DNA of 64,000 nt from Imbricaverruca yamaguchii (Eukaryota > Arthropoda > Thecostraca > Neoverrucidae). Location: NCBI GenBank assembly GCA_034440575.1, contig JAOTOL010001624.1:992501-1056500 (forward strand). The letters run 5' to 3'. The position numbers were made by a program, and so were the translations under genes. Of this stretch, positions 1 through 11,805 are shown one piece after another. The notes below the pieces were generated by a model. It was not told the DNA's origin. It ran no database searches and saw only the letters and a program-made list of their open reading frames with translations. The first letter of the stretch is position 1; every line of letters starts with the position of its first letter.

Positions 1-360
1 CCCGTAGCCAGCCCGCTGACCAGCCGCCTCTCGTGCAACTACCTGAGGTTCGGCGACAAACTGTCACCTTCACTCGCCATTGTCTACATGGGTGCCCCGG
101 GGGCACGTCGCAACCGGACGTCTTCAACTAAACTTAGCCCATACGCGAGGCACATCGACGTCGTGTTTGGCTCTGGACCCACGAACCAGAGTTTTCGAGA
201 GTGCTTCGAGCACATCAACGAAGCGCACCCCACCAGCGAACCATCAAGTTCACCATCGAGATATTTGCCCACAACGGCTCCACGCTGTTTCTAAACACCA
301 GGATCGCCGTTAAGTCTGACGGGAGCTATGCCGCTGCGCTATCACCAAGCTGTGCTCACA
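1..360 (+). pseudogene. Possible Penelope-like reverse transcriptase fragment
   Basis: One frame reads YARHIDVVF and then, about 20 residues on, FEHINEAHPT. After a frameshift near 235 another frame continues with IKFTIEIFAHNGSTLFLNTR and ends at a stop near 363. The order (R)Y-V-D-D-x-F, spacer, N-x-x-HP-x-IKFT-x-E, then L-x-FLD matches the palm end of Penelope-like RTs as I know the family. The second catalytic Asp is replaced here (HIDVV) and FLD is FLN, so the copy is dead as well as frameshifted. It runs off the left edge of the window. It could instead be another RT class; the identification rests on motif spacing only. Confidence 0.35.
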
Positions 361-504
361 AATAAGAAGAGCCATCAGGTCGTCTAGCAACTTGGCTGCA
401 TTCAACCGCAGCATCATGTTCATTGGAAACCTCTCCGCCAACAACCGACCACAGCAACAAGATCATCACTGAAACCATCAACACCTACTGACATAAAAGT
501 CTAA

Positions 505-1015
505 GGAGCAGCATGAAACCTGGTTGAAGCCTACAACGCCCAACAGACTGCTGCTGCTGCCGGGGTACCAGTTGTACCGGGCCGATTGCCCCGACGGGCG
601 AGGGTACGGCGGAGTGGCGCTGGCCACCAGGGACGGCATCAGCCCGTCTCCCCTGAAAACAACAACGGCTGTCAACCATCCCAACAACGAGCTGGAGACG
701 TTGTGATGTCGGTTAAACCAGACAGTAAGCGCCAATTCATTATGTACACTGCATACCGTCCATCGAGAATGAATGTGATCGACCTGAAAGCGGACTTTGC
801 AGACCTGGAAGCACAATTTCAACGTGTGATTGTGGACTATCCCAAGTCCAAACTTTTATTTGCGGATATTTAAATTGGGACTTGCGCAAACCAGGCTCGG
901 ATCCAGGCAGGCGTGCGCTATCTGATTTTATTTCTGACTTCTCGTTATTTCAGTGTGTGACCTCGCCCACCAATTCAACTGGCTCTTTTTGACGTGGTTA
1001 TCATCAACTGTCGTG
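505..1015 (+). pseudogene. LINE apurinic-like endonuclease fragment
   Basis: Three overlapping frames together give the order of a non-LTR retrotransposon endonuclease: ETWLKP, then LLLPGYQLYRADCPDGRGYG and GVALATRDGIS (506-650), then MYTAYRPS (about 741-764), GYLNWDLR (864-887, normally GDFNWDLR) and FQCVTSPTN (949-975). Frames shift near 650-700, near 860 and again near 990, so it is a decayed pseudogene. The replaced Asp in the GDFNWD box would remove activity. No RT follows on this strand before the opposite-strand element that starts near 1245, so this is an isolated piece. Endonuclease of a Jockey/CR1-type element is the safest call; the clade is not resolved. Confidence 0.6.
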
Positions 1016-1244
1016 ACATTTTGAAGCACTACCATGCACAATTGTGTATCCTTAGTCCACATAGATTTGTTCGTGTTTCTGTCAATGTGCCTAGATCTAG
1101 ACCGATCAGCGCCACTGTTCGCTCCCGATGCTTTCGCCGTACAGATACGAATGTTTTGCTTCATTATTTTTTTTTGTGTGTGTGGGGGGGGGGCTGACTG
1201 GTGTTCTGTTTATAATTGTCCCTCCGTCACGTTCAAGTAGGACT

Positions 1245-2940
1245 GTTTTCTGGCCATCTTCCTACCTATCTTCGACACCCATGCTCTCATCAGGACTGTT
1301 AAAATCAGGAACCATGTCGTCCCGTTGTATCGGACGGGACCAAATGCGTCGCCGCCGTGGTGCGCTGGCTGTCCATGGACACCAGTCTACGGAGTACAGG
1401 GACGCCAACCAAGCCATATGATCGGCGTTTAGGCGTGATGGCCACGACGATGTTGAGAAGCGTATCCGTGAGGATGGGCGGAGGTCAATGTGGCGACATA
1501 TCAGGTCATTCGTCAAGTTTCTTCACAGGTTGACCAAGTACTGAAGCATGATGAACACTCGGTATGAGGTTTGCTTTTAGATGTAGATCCTCTGTTGTGG
1601 CTTCAGTGATGCTTTTGTAACGTTTTTGATTCCACGACTTAATTTGGCTCGTGCTGTGCGGCACAATTCCATTCCTACCGATTTCAACGCCAATATATTT
1701 TATAGTGTCTTCCGGTTCCATTCTAGGTATCGTTTCCTGACGAATTCTATAGACGGTGAGTATGTCTATGCAGATCTTTTTGGTTTTTCAAAGCGCACGG
1801 ATGGTTAGAGTTGCGCACTTTCTTACGTTTTGTAGAATACCTGTTGGTGGCAGTTTGGCGATAACGGTATCCAACCTTTGTTGGAGCATCCTTGGTATCC
1901 TTGCCATACCAAGGTCGCCAATACCATACCAACAAATGAGGTCGCCGGCGAATCCCATGATCGCCAGGATCTCATCACTTGGGCCCGTCTACCCCGCTTT
2001 GATGGCCTCGTCGAGGACCGCGTTAAAGATATTCGGCGACATCCCATCACCCTGTCTCACGGGACGTTCATCTCGCATTTTGGTGTCCTCCCTAAGTTCG
2101 GTTGTAGAAGCATGGTACAGAGTCTTGACTAGATTTTGAAGCTTCACAGGAAGACCGACTCGTTTGGAGGCGCGGATTACGGATTGGTGCGAAACCGAGT
2201 CGAAGGCCTTGGCTAAGTCGAGAGGCAAACAATATCATAGGTTTTCTGCGGGCACCATATTGCTGTATCCGTATCGTGATGTCCTCAGCGCATCCGTAGG
2301 CTCTTATAAATACTTGTTGTAAGCAGTCCAGCGGTCGGTATTGATCACATCCTATCGTTATAATCCGGCAGAAAGATCGTAGGATCGTGGGACATATCTG
2401 AGATTGGTCTATGCGGTGCCGGTGAGGTGGACGTCGGTATCAGGGTGGTTTCGGAATGTTGCATACTCTTAGGCATATGTTATGTTAGGCTATGTTGGCT
2501 ATGGCATAGTTATGCAATGGCATATGTGGCATATGGTATAGTTAGGCTATGGCATATGTTATGTTAGGCTTAGGCATATGCATATGTTAGGCTAGAAGCT
2601 AGAGATTGCAGAGTTTCATCAGCTTTTGGATCGCGTATGGATCGCGTATCTTCGTTAGTTTCCACGCTAAATAAGGTGGCCCAAAAGGCCTCATGTTGTT
2701 CGGAGTAGTGGTCAAAGACGGTAGGCGTCACCTCCTTGATGCCCGGCGGTAGGATGGGTTCGTACATGCTGACCGTCACCTCAGCAACAGGGCAGTAGTA
2801 GGAGGGATTCCTCCACGGTGGCCGTTTCCTCCTCAACTGGCCAGTGGTCGGGGAGCTGCCTCCACGTCGCTGACTGTCCTCGTGCACGCTGCGCAGCCGA
2901 CCCGAGTCTACCTCTTCCTGCCCTTTGAGCCATGCTCTGA
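1245..2940 (-). pseudogene. R2/NeSL-like non-LTR reverse transcriptase, degenerate
   Basis: Read on the minus strand, the 5' part (about 2887-2570) gives ILPPGIKEVTPTVFDHYSEQ, like the linker before R2/NeSL-type RTs. Near 2390-2225 comes TILRSFCRIITIGCDQYRPL followed by QQVFIRAYGCAEDITI, the finger region (family form: fQraFi..dGc.EN). After a frameshift at about 2225 the palm reads LDLAKAFDSVSHQSVI, then RQGDGMSPNIFNAVLDEAI. The thumb appears at 1721-1506 (YIGVEIGRNGIV, then LIPSVHHASVLG), followed by a poor GGLGV-like remnant near 1265-1300. The YxDD box is not legible in the decayed stretch 1990-1750. No CCHC or PD-D/E-XK endonuclease is visible 3' of the RT. The low-complexity ATATGTTAGGC tract at 2455-2600 interrupts the linker region. 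Confidence 0.6.
2455..2600. repeat. Low-complexity GGCATATGTTATG tract
   Basis: Irregular repeats of GGCATATG, TTATGTTAGGCTA and TGGCATAG over about 145 bp, without a fixed period. It lies inside the decayed RT element on the minus strand and probably arose after insertion. Confidence 0.6.
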
Positions 2941-4349
2941 AATCAGACAGAAACCACGCTGGGAGTATTGCAGGATCAAGTTCACTGAACGTTCACAAAC
3001 ACATTAATGTACACCTGTTGGTGAAATACGACCTCACACAAATGACTAACCAGTGTTTACTGCTTCAGACGGGCAGAATAGACGGCAGAACACCGCACTG
3101 AAACGTGCCAGCTGATTGTGTGCCGCAATTTGGGCTAAATGAAATATAAACCTGGCGTATTGTGCCTTAAACTGGAGGGTAATGGAAACTGTACAGTCAG
3201 TAGTGGAGCAAGGATTTTCTTAATGGATCCGGGACCCCAAAAGAACGTCACCTGCCCACAACGCTTTCGGCGCCGGAAGTGCGCCAACAATTCTCGTTTG
3301 GCGTAGTGAAAATCCTAAAAGGTATTGTCAATATGTTGCATTGCTATGAACTGAGAGGGGGGGGGGCGGCCTTTCTTCGCTGCGCCTCTGCCTACAATCT
3401 CAAATGTTGCCGACGCTACATACTCACTCCTGACTGGATGAAATTTACTCGATGTCAGCTGCATCGGAGAACCTCCGGGTCCTTAATGTTGCGATGGAGC
3501 TTTCGATTTCCCCGCGTGAAATAAATTGCCAAAAACTTCCCGATATTCTTTTGTACAAAATGAGCTGCATCTCGCATGGGTATAGTGGCAGAACAGTACC
3601 TTGGGTACCTTCTCCTTGAACAATTTCCACTGGAGTAACTTCTGCTACTCATGCTTATAAGGTCGGGTGCCACCTTAATCCTTCCGCTAAATCATTTCGA
3701 CAAGCAATAATTTTAAAAACATCAATTTATCGCAACGGTGCAACAGGTGCATCCTCTTAAAATAGTGTAAACGAGACAACCAGCACAGACACACAACAGC
3801 GCGACAGATGTATCCGCTTCAATACCAATGAATCTGCATTGCAAGCAGCCAGAGATCACAGCGACCCCGCCCACCCTTCAAAGAAACAAACACGAATTTG
3901 CATCTCTACCTGCCGAAGAGCACAGACGGCGCGCGCAAAATCACGGTAACGTCCCGCTATATATGGTACGAAAAGTGCTGAACTTAGCAACTCTGGGTGG
4001 TTCTGCCCAGAATCGGCCAACTGAGGGCAATGGGTGCAAAATATGCGCAGGATTGAGTTCCGTTGCCCTGTGCAGAGGTCGCAGTCGCTGGGGTGTCGAA
4101 AGCCATACAGCGTCAGCCGTGAATTGGTTGGTAGTATTCTGTTGATCGAACAATACCTCAACCACCGAAGCGAGAAGTCTTCCGTGAATATTTATAAACT
4201 GTGAAGCACTTGGGGGCCACCAAAAGTTATCTGGTGATTTAATGTCTCTCCCCAATTTAGTCGGATCACGACATTTTTTGGCGATGGACCTACAGCGAAG
4301 TACAAGATGTGACGAGAACATGACCGGTGAAGACAGGATGGAGGTTTGT
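2941..4349. other. Unannotated spacer
   Basis: Nothing recognisable. Short open frames on both strands (e.g. 3828-4145 plus, 3941-4369 minus) overlap one another and have no known motif. A G run occurs near 3357-3366. Confidence 0.5.
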
Positions 4350-4775
4350 CTACCTGTGGATTTGAACACGGGACACTGACAGAACTGTCAGTACCCCGCG
4401 TTACGGCTGTATAAAGTATGTCTCTGTGACATACCAAGCCAGTTCTTTGCTACAGAAACCACGGCGAACCATCTGCCCCGAAGAGGGGTTTGCTGCTTCA
4501 GGCGCGATGTCCAGTGCCTACCTAGGCAGGTCCTACGTCCTGTTGTCAAACACAAGGCACGATGTCGAGTACCTAACCAAGTAGGTCCAACGTCCTGTTG
4601 TCAAACACAAGGCACGATGTCGAGTACCTAACCAAGTAGGTCCAACGTCCTGTTGTCAAACACGGGTGTGTTGAACACCAGTATTTCACTCGAAGTGCGC
4701 CTCAACTGGTGCCGCTCAGACGCCCGATCCGACTCATTTGTGGTGGTAGTCATTTCCTGACACATCGTAGAAGGT
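4350..4775 (-). repeat. Dispersed repeat DR-1, copy 1 (tRNA-like motif at one end)
   Basis: About 425 bp shared in direct orientation with 6238-6714; the copies start at GGATTTGA and stop after CATCGTAGAAGGTCGA. On the minus strand the end at 4350 carries a good pol III B box (GTTCAAATCC), preceded by a hairpin (ACTGAC, 6-nt loop, GTCAGT) and an A-box-like AGCCGTAACGCGG, in the order and spacing of a tRNA. The rest holds 55-bp tandem units with GGCACGATGTCGAGTACC (two full units at about 4548-4665). A tRNA-related SINE-like element or a tRNA pseudogene inside a larger repeat are both possible. Confidence 0.5.
4540..4668. repeat. 55-bp tandem units inside DR-1 copy 1
   Basis: GATGTCGAGTACC recurs at 4561 and 4616 (period 55), after a diverged first unit around 4505. 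Each unit contains GTCCTGTTGTCAAACAC. Confidence 0.7.
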
Positions 4776-6237
4776 CGACATTACACATTTCGTTGTGCGA
4801 TGGAAGCGGAGATGTAGGCTCAGTTTCAAAGGGTCCCATTATGTCATTTCCCGCGAACCAACCAGAGATGGTCGGGTAATATCTTGATGTTTGATTGCTC
4901 GATTGTGCAATCCTGCAGCTGTGATCGTTGAGAAACCTAACTTTTTCACATATGCCTACTTTATCCTCAAATCGCCTGTGCTTCCCGAACCTTTCCAATT
5001 CTGTGTGACATCCCAGTTTTACAACTTTGATTGGTGGAAAGCCCAATAACCATGGGCGACGCTTCACTTTGATTTATCTGTAATTTTACACTTGGTGCAC
5101 TTGTTGGATCCTAATCACCTTCGTAACCACGAATGTCTCAGAGCAGAACCCTGGACTTACCATTACTTGCTAGATTTGCTTCGAGGCAAGTACTTGCTGT
5201 ACTTGGCACGTCAAAGTACGGCATCTGCAACTGGCGGACGGCTCTTGGCGCACGTTTTGCTGATATGACGTCTTCTTGCAGGGCTTGGCAAGTCCGTATT
5301 GCGAATATCCACTTTGTTGGGTTGGATTGTTGCGGATACTAAAGCATTGACTATGTTAGCCTCACCTCCCAGAGTTGTTATACCTTCGTTAAAAATGTCG
5401 AATCTCTAACTTTCGAAGCTGCCGAAATATTGCGGAGGGGCAAGGGCCAAGAGAAGCAATTCTCAAAGAAATTGGTGGTGGGCAAGTCCATTTTTAGATA
5501 ACATCCACATGCAACCTCTATTGGCTAATGGCTATAGTTACACAAGTTGCAGTAAGTGGCATCCAGTGGCGGCCAGCTCCTGCGCCAATGGGTGGCGGTA
5601 GAATAGTCCCCTCTACACTGTGCGTTATACCTACCCCACGACACACAAGGAGACGTGTTCCCGGAGCCCAGGACCGTACCCTGGATACTGCAGGTTATGT
5701 CGTTGTGTGTTCGATCTTTAGGTGTGCTTTAAATCGGCATGACTCAGTTTACGTGTACGGGCCTAATGCCCATACATGTCGATATGGCTCCATGTATATG
5801 TGCGGACCTAATGTTCACTCAGGTAAGTCGGCAGGACCCAATTTATATGAGAAGAACAAACATATCGTCCGGTACGCAATGCAGTTGGGGAAGTCCACAA
5901 CACATCCCCTTTGCACATCAATTTTTTCACGTCGTATGTTGTCAATTTTTGGTGGGGATAGAGGCGAAGGATTAAAAACATTTTGCATGAGAATTCGCTA
6001 GCTACATGAAGAGGCATTAATCCCACTACGAGGATTTGCCAAAATGAAGCAAATGAAAATTCCGCCATGGCAACTAATATCACATCTCTCACCCTATCTC
6101 ACCTATCTTGTGACTGCCAAGAAACAAAGCACTGTGCCAAAGCTTTTCAGAGCAGAAGCCCTACACTTGATAAACTTTTAACGACACTGCTCCAGAACCT
6201 ACACAGACGGGTCATAGCAGTAAGTGGAACTGGCTGG
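4776..6237. other. Spacer between the two DR-1 copies
   Basis: Nothing recognisable. The open frame at 5528-6001 has no known motif, and overlapping frames of similar length suggest chance. Confidence 0.5.
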
Positions 6238-6714
6238 GGATTTGAGCATGGGACACTGATAGAACTGTCAGTACCCGCGTTATGGCTGTATAAAGTATGT
6301 CTCTGTGACACATACCAAGCCAGTTCTTTGCTGCAGAAACCGCAGCGAACCATCTGCCCCGAAGAGGGTTTTGCTGCTTGAGGCGCGATGTCCAGTGCCT
6401 GCCTAGGCAGGTCCTACGTCCTGTTGTGAAACACAAGGCACCATGTCGAGTATCCAACAAAGTAGGTTTTACGTCCTTTTGTGAAACACAAGACACGATG
6501 TCGAGTACCTAACTAAATAGGTCCAACGTCCTGTTGTCAAACACAAGGCACGATGTCGAGTACCTAACCAAGTAGGTCCAACGTCCTGTTGTCAAACACG
6601 GGTGTGTTCAACACCAGTACTTCACTCGAAATGCGCCTCAACTGGTGCCGCTCAGACGCCCAATCCGACTCATTTGTGGTGGTAGTCATTTCCTGATACA
6701 TCGTAGAAGGTCGA
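6238..6714 (-). repeat. Dispersed repeat DR-1, copy 2
   Basis: Direct repeat of 4350-4775 with the same boundaries. It is longer because it has about four 55-bp units (6386-6600) against two to three in copy 1. The minus-strand B-box-like motif is GCTCAAATCC here, and the A-box-like motif is AGCCATAACGCGG. The hairpin is also present (ACTGAC / ATCAGT, one mismatch). Confidence 0.55.
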
Positions 6715-7484
6715 AACTATGTGCGTTTATAAATATTTACATAACATTCTGCTCTGTAAGACAAACATTCAAACATTCTTCTTTTTTGGCAGTACACGGC
6801 CTTTCCAACATCGGCCGATGAATGTGTGAATGTGTGAACAGCTACAGGTAGCTACTATCTGCTACTTGTCACAGGCTGAGGCTCTGTGGACCTTGTTGAT
6901 GATGACATCGGTAGAGGTAGGAAAATGGCAGATAACTATTTCCAAAATAAAAGTATGTGATGGGCACCTTGCGAACTACTTTCGTTACAGGATTTGTGAT
7001 TTTGTTCATTGCACCAGTATCATAGACGATCCGGGTGGTTTTCGTAGAAACGTTTGATGATAACTACCATTTTGATGTGAAAATGCATCCCAGCTGATCA
7101 CAGGCTTGTATTCGTATTTGTATTTGTATTTGCAAGTTTAGAAAACCGATTCCATAAAATGGATTAATAATAACTATTTGGTTTGAGTCAGATTACAGAC
7201 AGACACACTTCACAAACATGAGGAAAACTGGAAGCAATAAAACAACAGTATACAGGGAAAACACCGAACATGCACAGTTAATTGCAAAAGACGTCGTTGT
7301 TAAGCATCAGGACGAAGTCGACACGTGTGCCATAAGCGGAAGTGACCCACGGGAGTACGTTCCAGGCCGACGGTGCCCGGAAGGAGAAGGCGCCAGGTCG
7401 ACCGAGGACGGATCACGGTTGGTCACGGCGTGTCAGGACAGGTCAGGGTGGGCCGGTGCGGGTCAGCACAGACTGCCACTGGCT
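6715..7484. other. Spacer with a short TATTTG tract
   Basis: No gene seen. At 7110-7135 a short (GTATTT)n tract borders an AT-rich stretch; this could be the tail of a degenerate retroposon, but the flanking GATCACAGGC and GATTACAGAC are too diverged to call a target duplication. Confidence 0.4.
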
Positions 7485-7530
7485 GACGGGACGGGGCGGG
7501 GCAGGGCGGGGCGGGGCGGGGCGTCTCCTC
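7485..7530 (+). repeat. GGGGCGGGGC tract
   Basis: Consecutive GGGGCGG(GGC) motifs, equivalent to clustered GC boxes and able to form a G-quadruplex. It lies just upstream of the 70-bp array. No gene follows, so a promoter role is not supported. Confidence 0.6.
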
Positions 7531-7667
7531 CTAACCGTCTCCACCACCGGGTCCGACGGGGGGCGCCACCACACCGCCTGGAACCGACTCGTCCGATGAC
7601 CTTGAGGCGACCGGCAGCTCTCCCGCCAGGGCGGCGCGCCAAGTCGGGACGGTTGGACGCCGGCCGT

Positions 7668-9115
7668 GCCACTGCACGAGCGTGGGCCTGGTGCCGGGCG
7701 TCCACTGCTGTGGAGGTCCGCCACTAGTGACCGGCGCACCACTGCACGAGCGTGGGCCTGGTGCCGGGCGTCCACTGCTGTGGAGGTCCGCCTCTGGTGA
7801 CCGGCGCACCACTGCACGAGCGCGGGCCTGGTGCCGGGCGTCCACTGCTGTGGAGGTCCGCCACTGGTGACCGGCGCACCACTGCACGAGCGCGGGCCTG
7901 GTGCCGGGCGTCCACTGCTGTGGAGGTCCGCCACTGGTGACCGGCGCACCACAGCACGAGCGTGGGCCTGGTGCCGGGCGTCCACTGCTGTGGAGGTCCG
8001 CCACTGGTGACCGGCGCACCACTGCACGAGCGTGGGCCTGGTGCCGGGCGTCCACTGCTGTGGAGGTCCGCCACTGGTGACCGGCGCACCACTGCACGAG
8101 CGTGGGCCTGGTGCCGGGCGTCCACTGCTGTGGAGGTCCGCCACTGGTGACCGGCGCACCACTGCACGAGCGTGGGCCTGGTGCCGGGCGTCCACTGCTG
8201 TGGAGGTCCGCCACTGGTGACCGGCGCACCACTGCACGAGCGTGGGCCTGGTGCCGGGCGTCCACTGCTGTGGAGGTCCGCCTCTGGTGACCGGCGCACC
8301 ACTGCACGAGCGTGGGCCTGGTGCCGGGCGTTCACTGCTGTGGAGGTCCGCCACTGTACGGCGCACCACCACGAGCGGCCTTGCCGGCGTCCACTGCTTA
8401 GCGTACCGGCGCACCACTGCACAGCTGCCTGGCCCGCACTCCCCCACCCCACCACGCACAGCTCCTTGCCCGTCCTCCGCACTCCGCCACCACTGCACGA
8501 GCGTGGGCCTGTGCCGGCGTCCACGCTACTACCCACCACGCACCGTGGCCTTGCCGCTCCACGTTGGCACCCCCCTATACTGGACCCGCACCACTGCACG
8601 AGCGTGGGCCTGTGCCGCGTCCCTTGTGCACCCCAACTGGTGACCGGCGCACCACTGCACAGCGCGGGCCTGGTGCCGGGCGTCCACTGCTGTGGAGGTC
8701 CGCCCTGGTGACCGGCGCACCACTGCACGAGCGTGGGCCTGGTGCCGGGCGTTCACTGCTGTGAGGTCCGCCATGGCCTGGGCCTTGCCGGCGTCCTGTT
8801 GGGTGACCGGCGCACCGCGAGCGTGGGCCTGGTGCCGGCGTCCTGTGTTGGCCCACTGGTGACCGGCGCACCACTGCACGAGCGTGGGCCTGGTGCCAGG
8901 CGTCCACTGGTGTGGTGGCACGCCCCCCCTATACTGGTGACCGGCGCACCACTGCACGAGCGCGGGCCTGGTGCCGGGCGTCCACTGCTGTGGAGGTCCG
9001 CCTTTGGTGACCGGCGCACCACAGCACGAGCGTGGGCCTGGTGCCGGGCGTCCACTGCTGTGGAGGTCTTATATACTGGATATAGGACCTATACTGGTGA
9101 CCGGCGCGGCGCATC
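7668..9115 (+). repeat. 70-bp minisatellite, about 20 units
   Basis: The unit runs from CACTGCACGAGCGTGGGCCT through GGCGTCCACTGCTGTGGAGG to GGTGACCGGCGCAC; ACTGCTGTGG recurs exactly every 70 bp from 7700 to 8345. Units from about 8350 to 8940 are shortened or scrambled, and regular units return at 8941-9065. The period is not a multiple of 3. The long minus-strand open frames (7443-8498, 7724-8728) come only from the unit lacking stop codons. Confidence 0.95.
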
Positions 9116-9964
9116 AGTGCCCAAGCCGTGATGTGCTGATGTACTGACGGCTGACGACCATTACTGGAATCGCCCGGGGCAGCCGGCTCACCGTACTTCT
9201 GAAGGCCGAATGTGACACGTGACTCAACGGATGGCAGATGCGGGAGGAACTGGTCATGGAATTAACTGGGTTTAGTATTGCAACATGAGGGAAGAATAAT
9301 AACAAAATACTCTGCAGTATTTCCTTATCATTGGGTATGCGCTTCGCGCCAGAACACACAAAGCGCTCTCGCCGATGTTATGCTATCTTGCAGCATCCAT
9401 GGCGTCCTTAAGAGAGCCATTCCGCTTTCCCTGCCGCTGCTGCGGATCGGATATTCGTGCTCCTGCTGCCGTGCAAAAGCTGTAATGAATCAAATAAAGC
9501 CCTGTCAACAGAAGCGGAATTCTTGCAACTCATTCGGCTTGAGTGGATTGGCGCGCTTTGGCCTTTGTTCCCCAGAAAACAAATTCGTACTGAGGATAGC
9601 CAACGGCCTTTAAAATTGAGCTGGATCGGACCCACCGGCGTTGCAGTCTCCATTTACTCATGCATAATAGACAGATAACAAAATGCTATGCTCTGTTCCA
9701 ACTAAGCCGGCAAGCGAGTGACTTAGGGCTGAATACCTTGGCACTCAAGCGCACAAGCTCTCGATAGCTGCCGAGGAGCCTTATCAATACCATCAGCTAC
9801 TTCAGCAAATGCTAGAATAGGACAACGGCGGAATTCAAAATCCAGCCTCATGATAGCAAGTCTAAGGTGAAGAAAGCGAAGGCCCAGAAACGTGAGGAGT
9901 ATTTGGCTAGTTTGTCATTAAGAAGTCATCGAACAAGTGAAAACGCTGCGCCAGCAGTTCCTAG
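9116..9964. other. Unannotated spacer
   Basis: Short overlapping open frames only; nothing recognised. Confidence 0.5.
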
Positions 9965-10175
9965 CCTCTATCATTACCAACCTCTATCATTGCCAGTCTC
10001 TATCATTACCAGCCTCTGGCATTACCATCCTCTATCATTACCAGCCTCTACCATTACCAACCTCTATCATTACCAGCAGCTACAATTTCTTGCTTTATCA
10101 TTGCCAGCCTCTATCATTTTCAGCTTCTATCATTACCACCCTCTATCATTGCCAGTCTCTATCATTACCAGCCGA
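9965..10175 (+). repeat. 16-bp minisatellite, about 13 units
   Basis: The unit CCTCTATCATTACCAG is repeated with substitutions (ATTGCCAG, GGCATTACC) and one interruption near 10080-10100. Confidence 0.9.
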
Positions 10176-11056
10176 TGATCATAGATCTAGTCCGTACCGC
10201 CGATGGTACTGGGATATGAAATGTATATGATGGTCAACGAAGTTAACATGAACCCATGGGCATTGATTTAGTACACTTTTGGGCCGCCCGATGTCGCTGG
10301 ACTATTCAGTTATTCAGTTTGTATTTGTTGCTGTGAGCGAGCCTTAGCTGATATAGAAAATACAATTTCCTTAATGTATTCCATCTCCCATGTCAATGAT
10401 ATTCATAAATTTGGGCACCCGCATGAATGAATGAGATGTACTTTGTGTATTACCAGCATGAAATGTATTTCCTGGACCAGCATACCTGTCGGTACGCTGA
10501 AGCTGATATTCAGTCCCTGGGCCAATATTGAGCGTTCCATGTAGTTGAAGGTCTGCTGACCCAGAGTTGGAGCCAACTGAGGGCGACCTGTGCTGCGATT
10601 AGGCCTCTATTGGGGTATCAGTGAGCGTTTAAATTTCTGCTAGGGATCACAAGAAGTTGTTGGGCTCTGCTTTCAATGCCCCCGGCGGAATGGACAGCAT
10701 ATATCTCAACAGAGTAGCAGTATTTTGAAACATCTTGTTTTCGCTACCCCAGAAAAAGATTGAGCGGATAATCTGTCGAAATTCCACACTCAGCTGTGGC
10801 GGGCACAAATTGGTATGAAGGCAACCGGGCAGCGCAGATATCTGCGCTGGAGGTCGGAGGGCCATGTGCCTTTCCCGAAGCGTGATACATTGCTATCCGT
10901 TCATATAGGTCTCGAAGAATTCAGGGGTGGTCAGAAGATGCCTCCCAAGGCGCCAGTGAGTAGCCTTAATCATATTCCTAGAAGGCCTTAAATTCTCCAA
11001 ATTCCCAAACGCTCTGAAGCTCCCCAGGGCCCTCAAGTTCCAGCGGTACTCAATCT
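10176..11056. other. Unannotated spacer
   Basis: No gene, RNA or repeat that I can support. Confidence 0.5.
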
Positions 11057-11320
11057 TCCAGGAATCCTCGCAAGCCTGCCAATGCCAGCCAACTACAAGC
11101 AGCCTCATCCAGTCAGAGGTGGCCGCACGACTGTAAGAAGCACCACAGCTTACTGAGGCCCATCCAGCTGCAAGGGATCTCTCCATCTTCAATCGATCTT
11201 CAGGCTTCAAGAGTCCTCCAGCGCCTGCCAGTGCCAGCGAATTACAAGCAGCCTCAGCCAGAAGTTGCTGCACAACTTCAAGAACCATCCCAGCTTACCA
11301 GCTTCAAGAGACATCTCCAA
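11057..11320 (+). repeat. Old ~155-bp tandem duplication, diverged
   Basis: Segments near 11070-11115 and 11220-11265 share CCTGCCAATGCCAGC and TACAAGCAGCCTCA in the same order, as do the following CAGCTTAC and ATCTCTCCA blocks. About 1.6 copies with many changes. Confidence 0.5.
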
Positions 11321-11805
11321 CTTCGAGGAAAGCTTCCAGCTTTCTTAAGGGCCCTCAGGCAGACAAAGGGTCCACTCCAGCTCGCAGTAGCCACTCCTGT
11401 TCTCAGCTGGTCCTCGAACTTTCAGGACTCCTGTTCTCTGTGACTCCTCAAATTCTCAAAAGTCCCATGCACTCTTCATGTCCCATGGCCTATTCTATAT
11501 CTGCCTGGGGATCGCAAAATCCCAGAGGTGTCACAAATTGTATGATTCCCAGTGATTTCTGTCTCCTAGGGCTCTCGATCTCAAGATACTGCCAACTTTC
11601 AAGACGTTATCCAACCCCTGCAGAGATAACTGGGTTCAATGGTCCCATGAAGTTAAGAGTGCCCTCGAAAGGTCCCTCCAGCCTCAAGGGTCCCTCCAGC
11701 TTTAATACCGGCTGTCCCAACAACATCAAGGGTCCCTACATCCAGAAGGAATCCCTCCAGCATGAATTGACTTGGCAGCATGAACTGACCATGCGCCACA
11801 ATGTA
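11321..11805. other. Spacer before the 40-bp array
   Basis: Nothing recognised. An open frame starting at 11440 runs into the array and has no known domain. Confidence 0.5.

Noticed and set aside
3279..6381. Small ORFs of 60-157 codons as genes
   Set aside because: No family motifs, opposing overlapping frames and no splice-site support.
7085..7200. LINE tail with (GTATTT)n and TSD
   Set aside because: Candidate flanks GATCACAGGC and GATTACAGAC differ at 2 of 10 positions and no element body is recognisable.
7443..8728. Long minus-strand frames in the 70-bp array
   Set aside because: Stop-free GC-rich tandem units; period not codon-sized.
7668..9115. CRISPR-like array
   Set aside because: Units are head-to-tail without unique spacers, in a eukaryotic context; same for all other arrays here.
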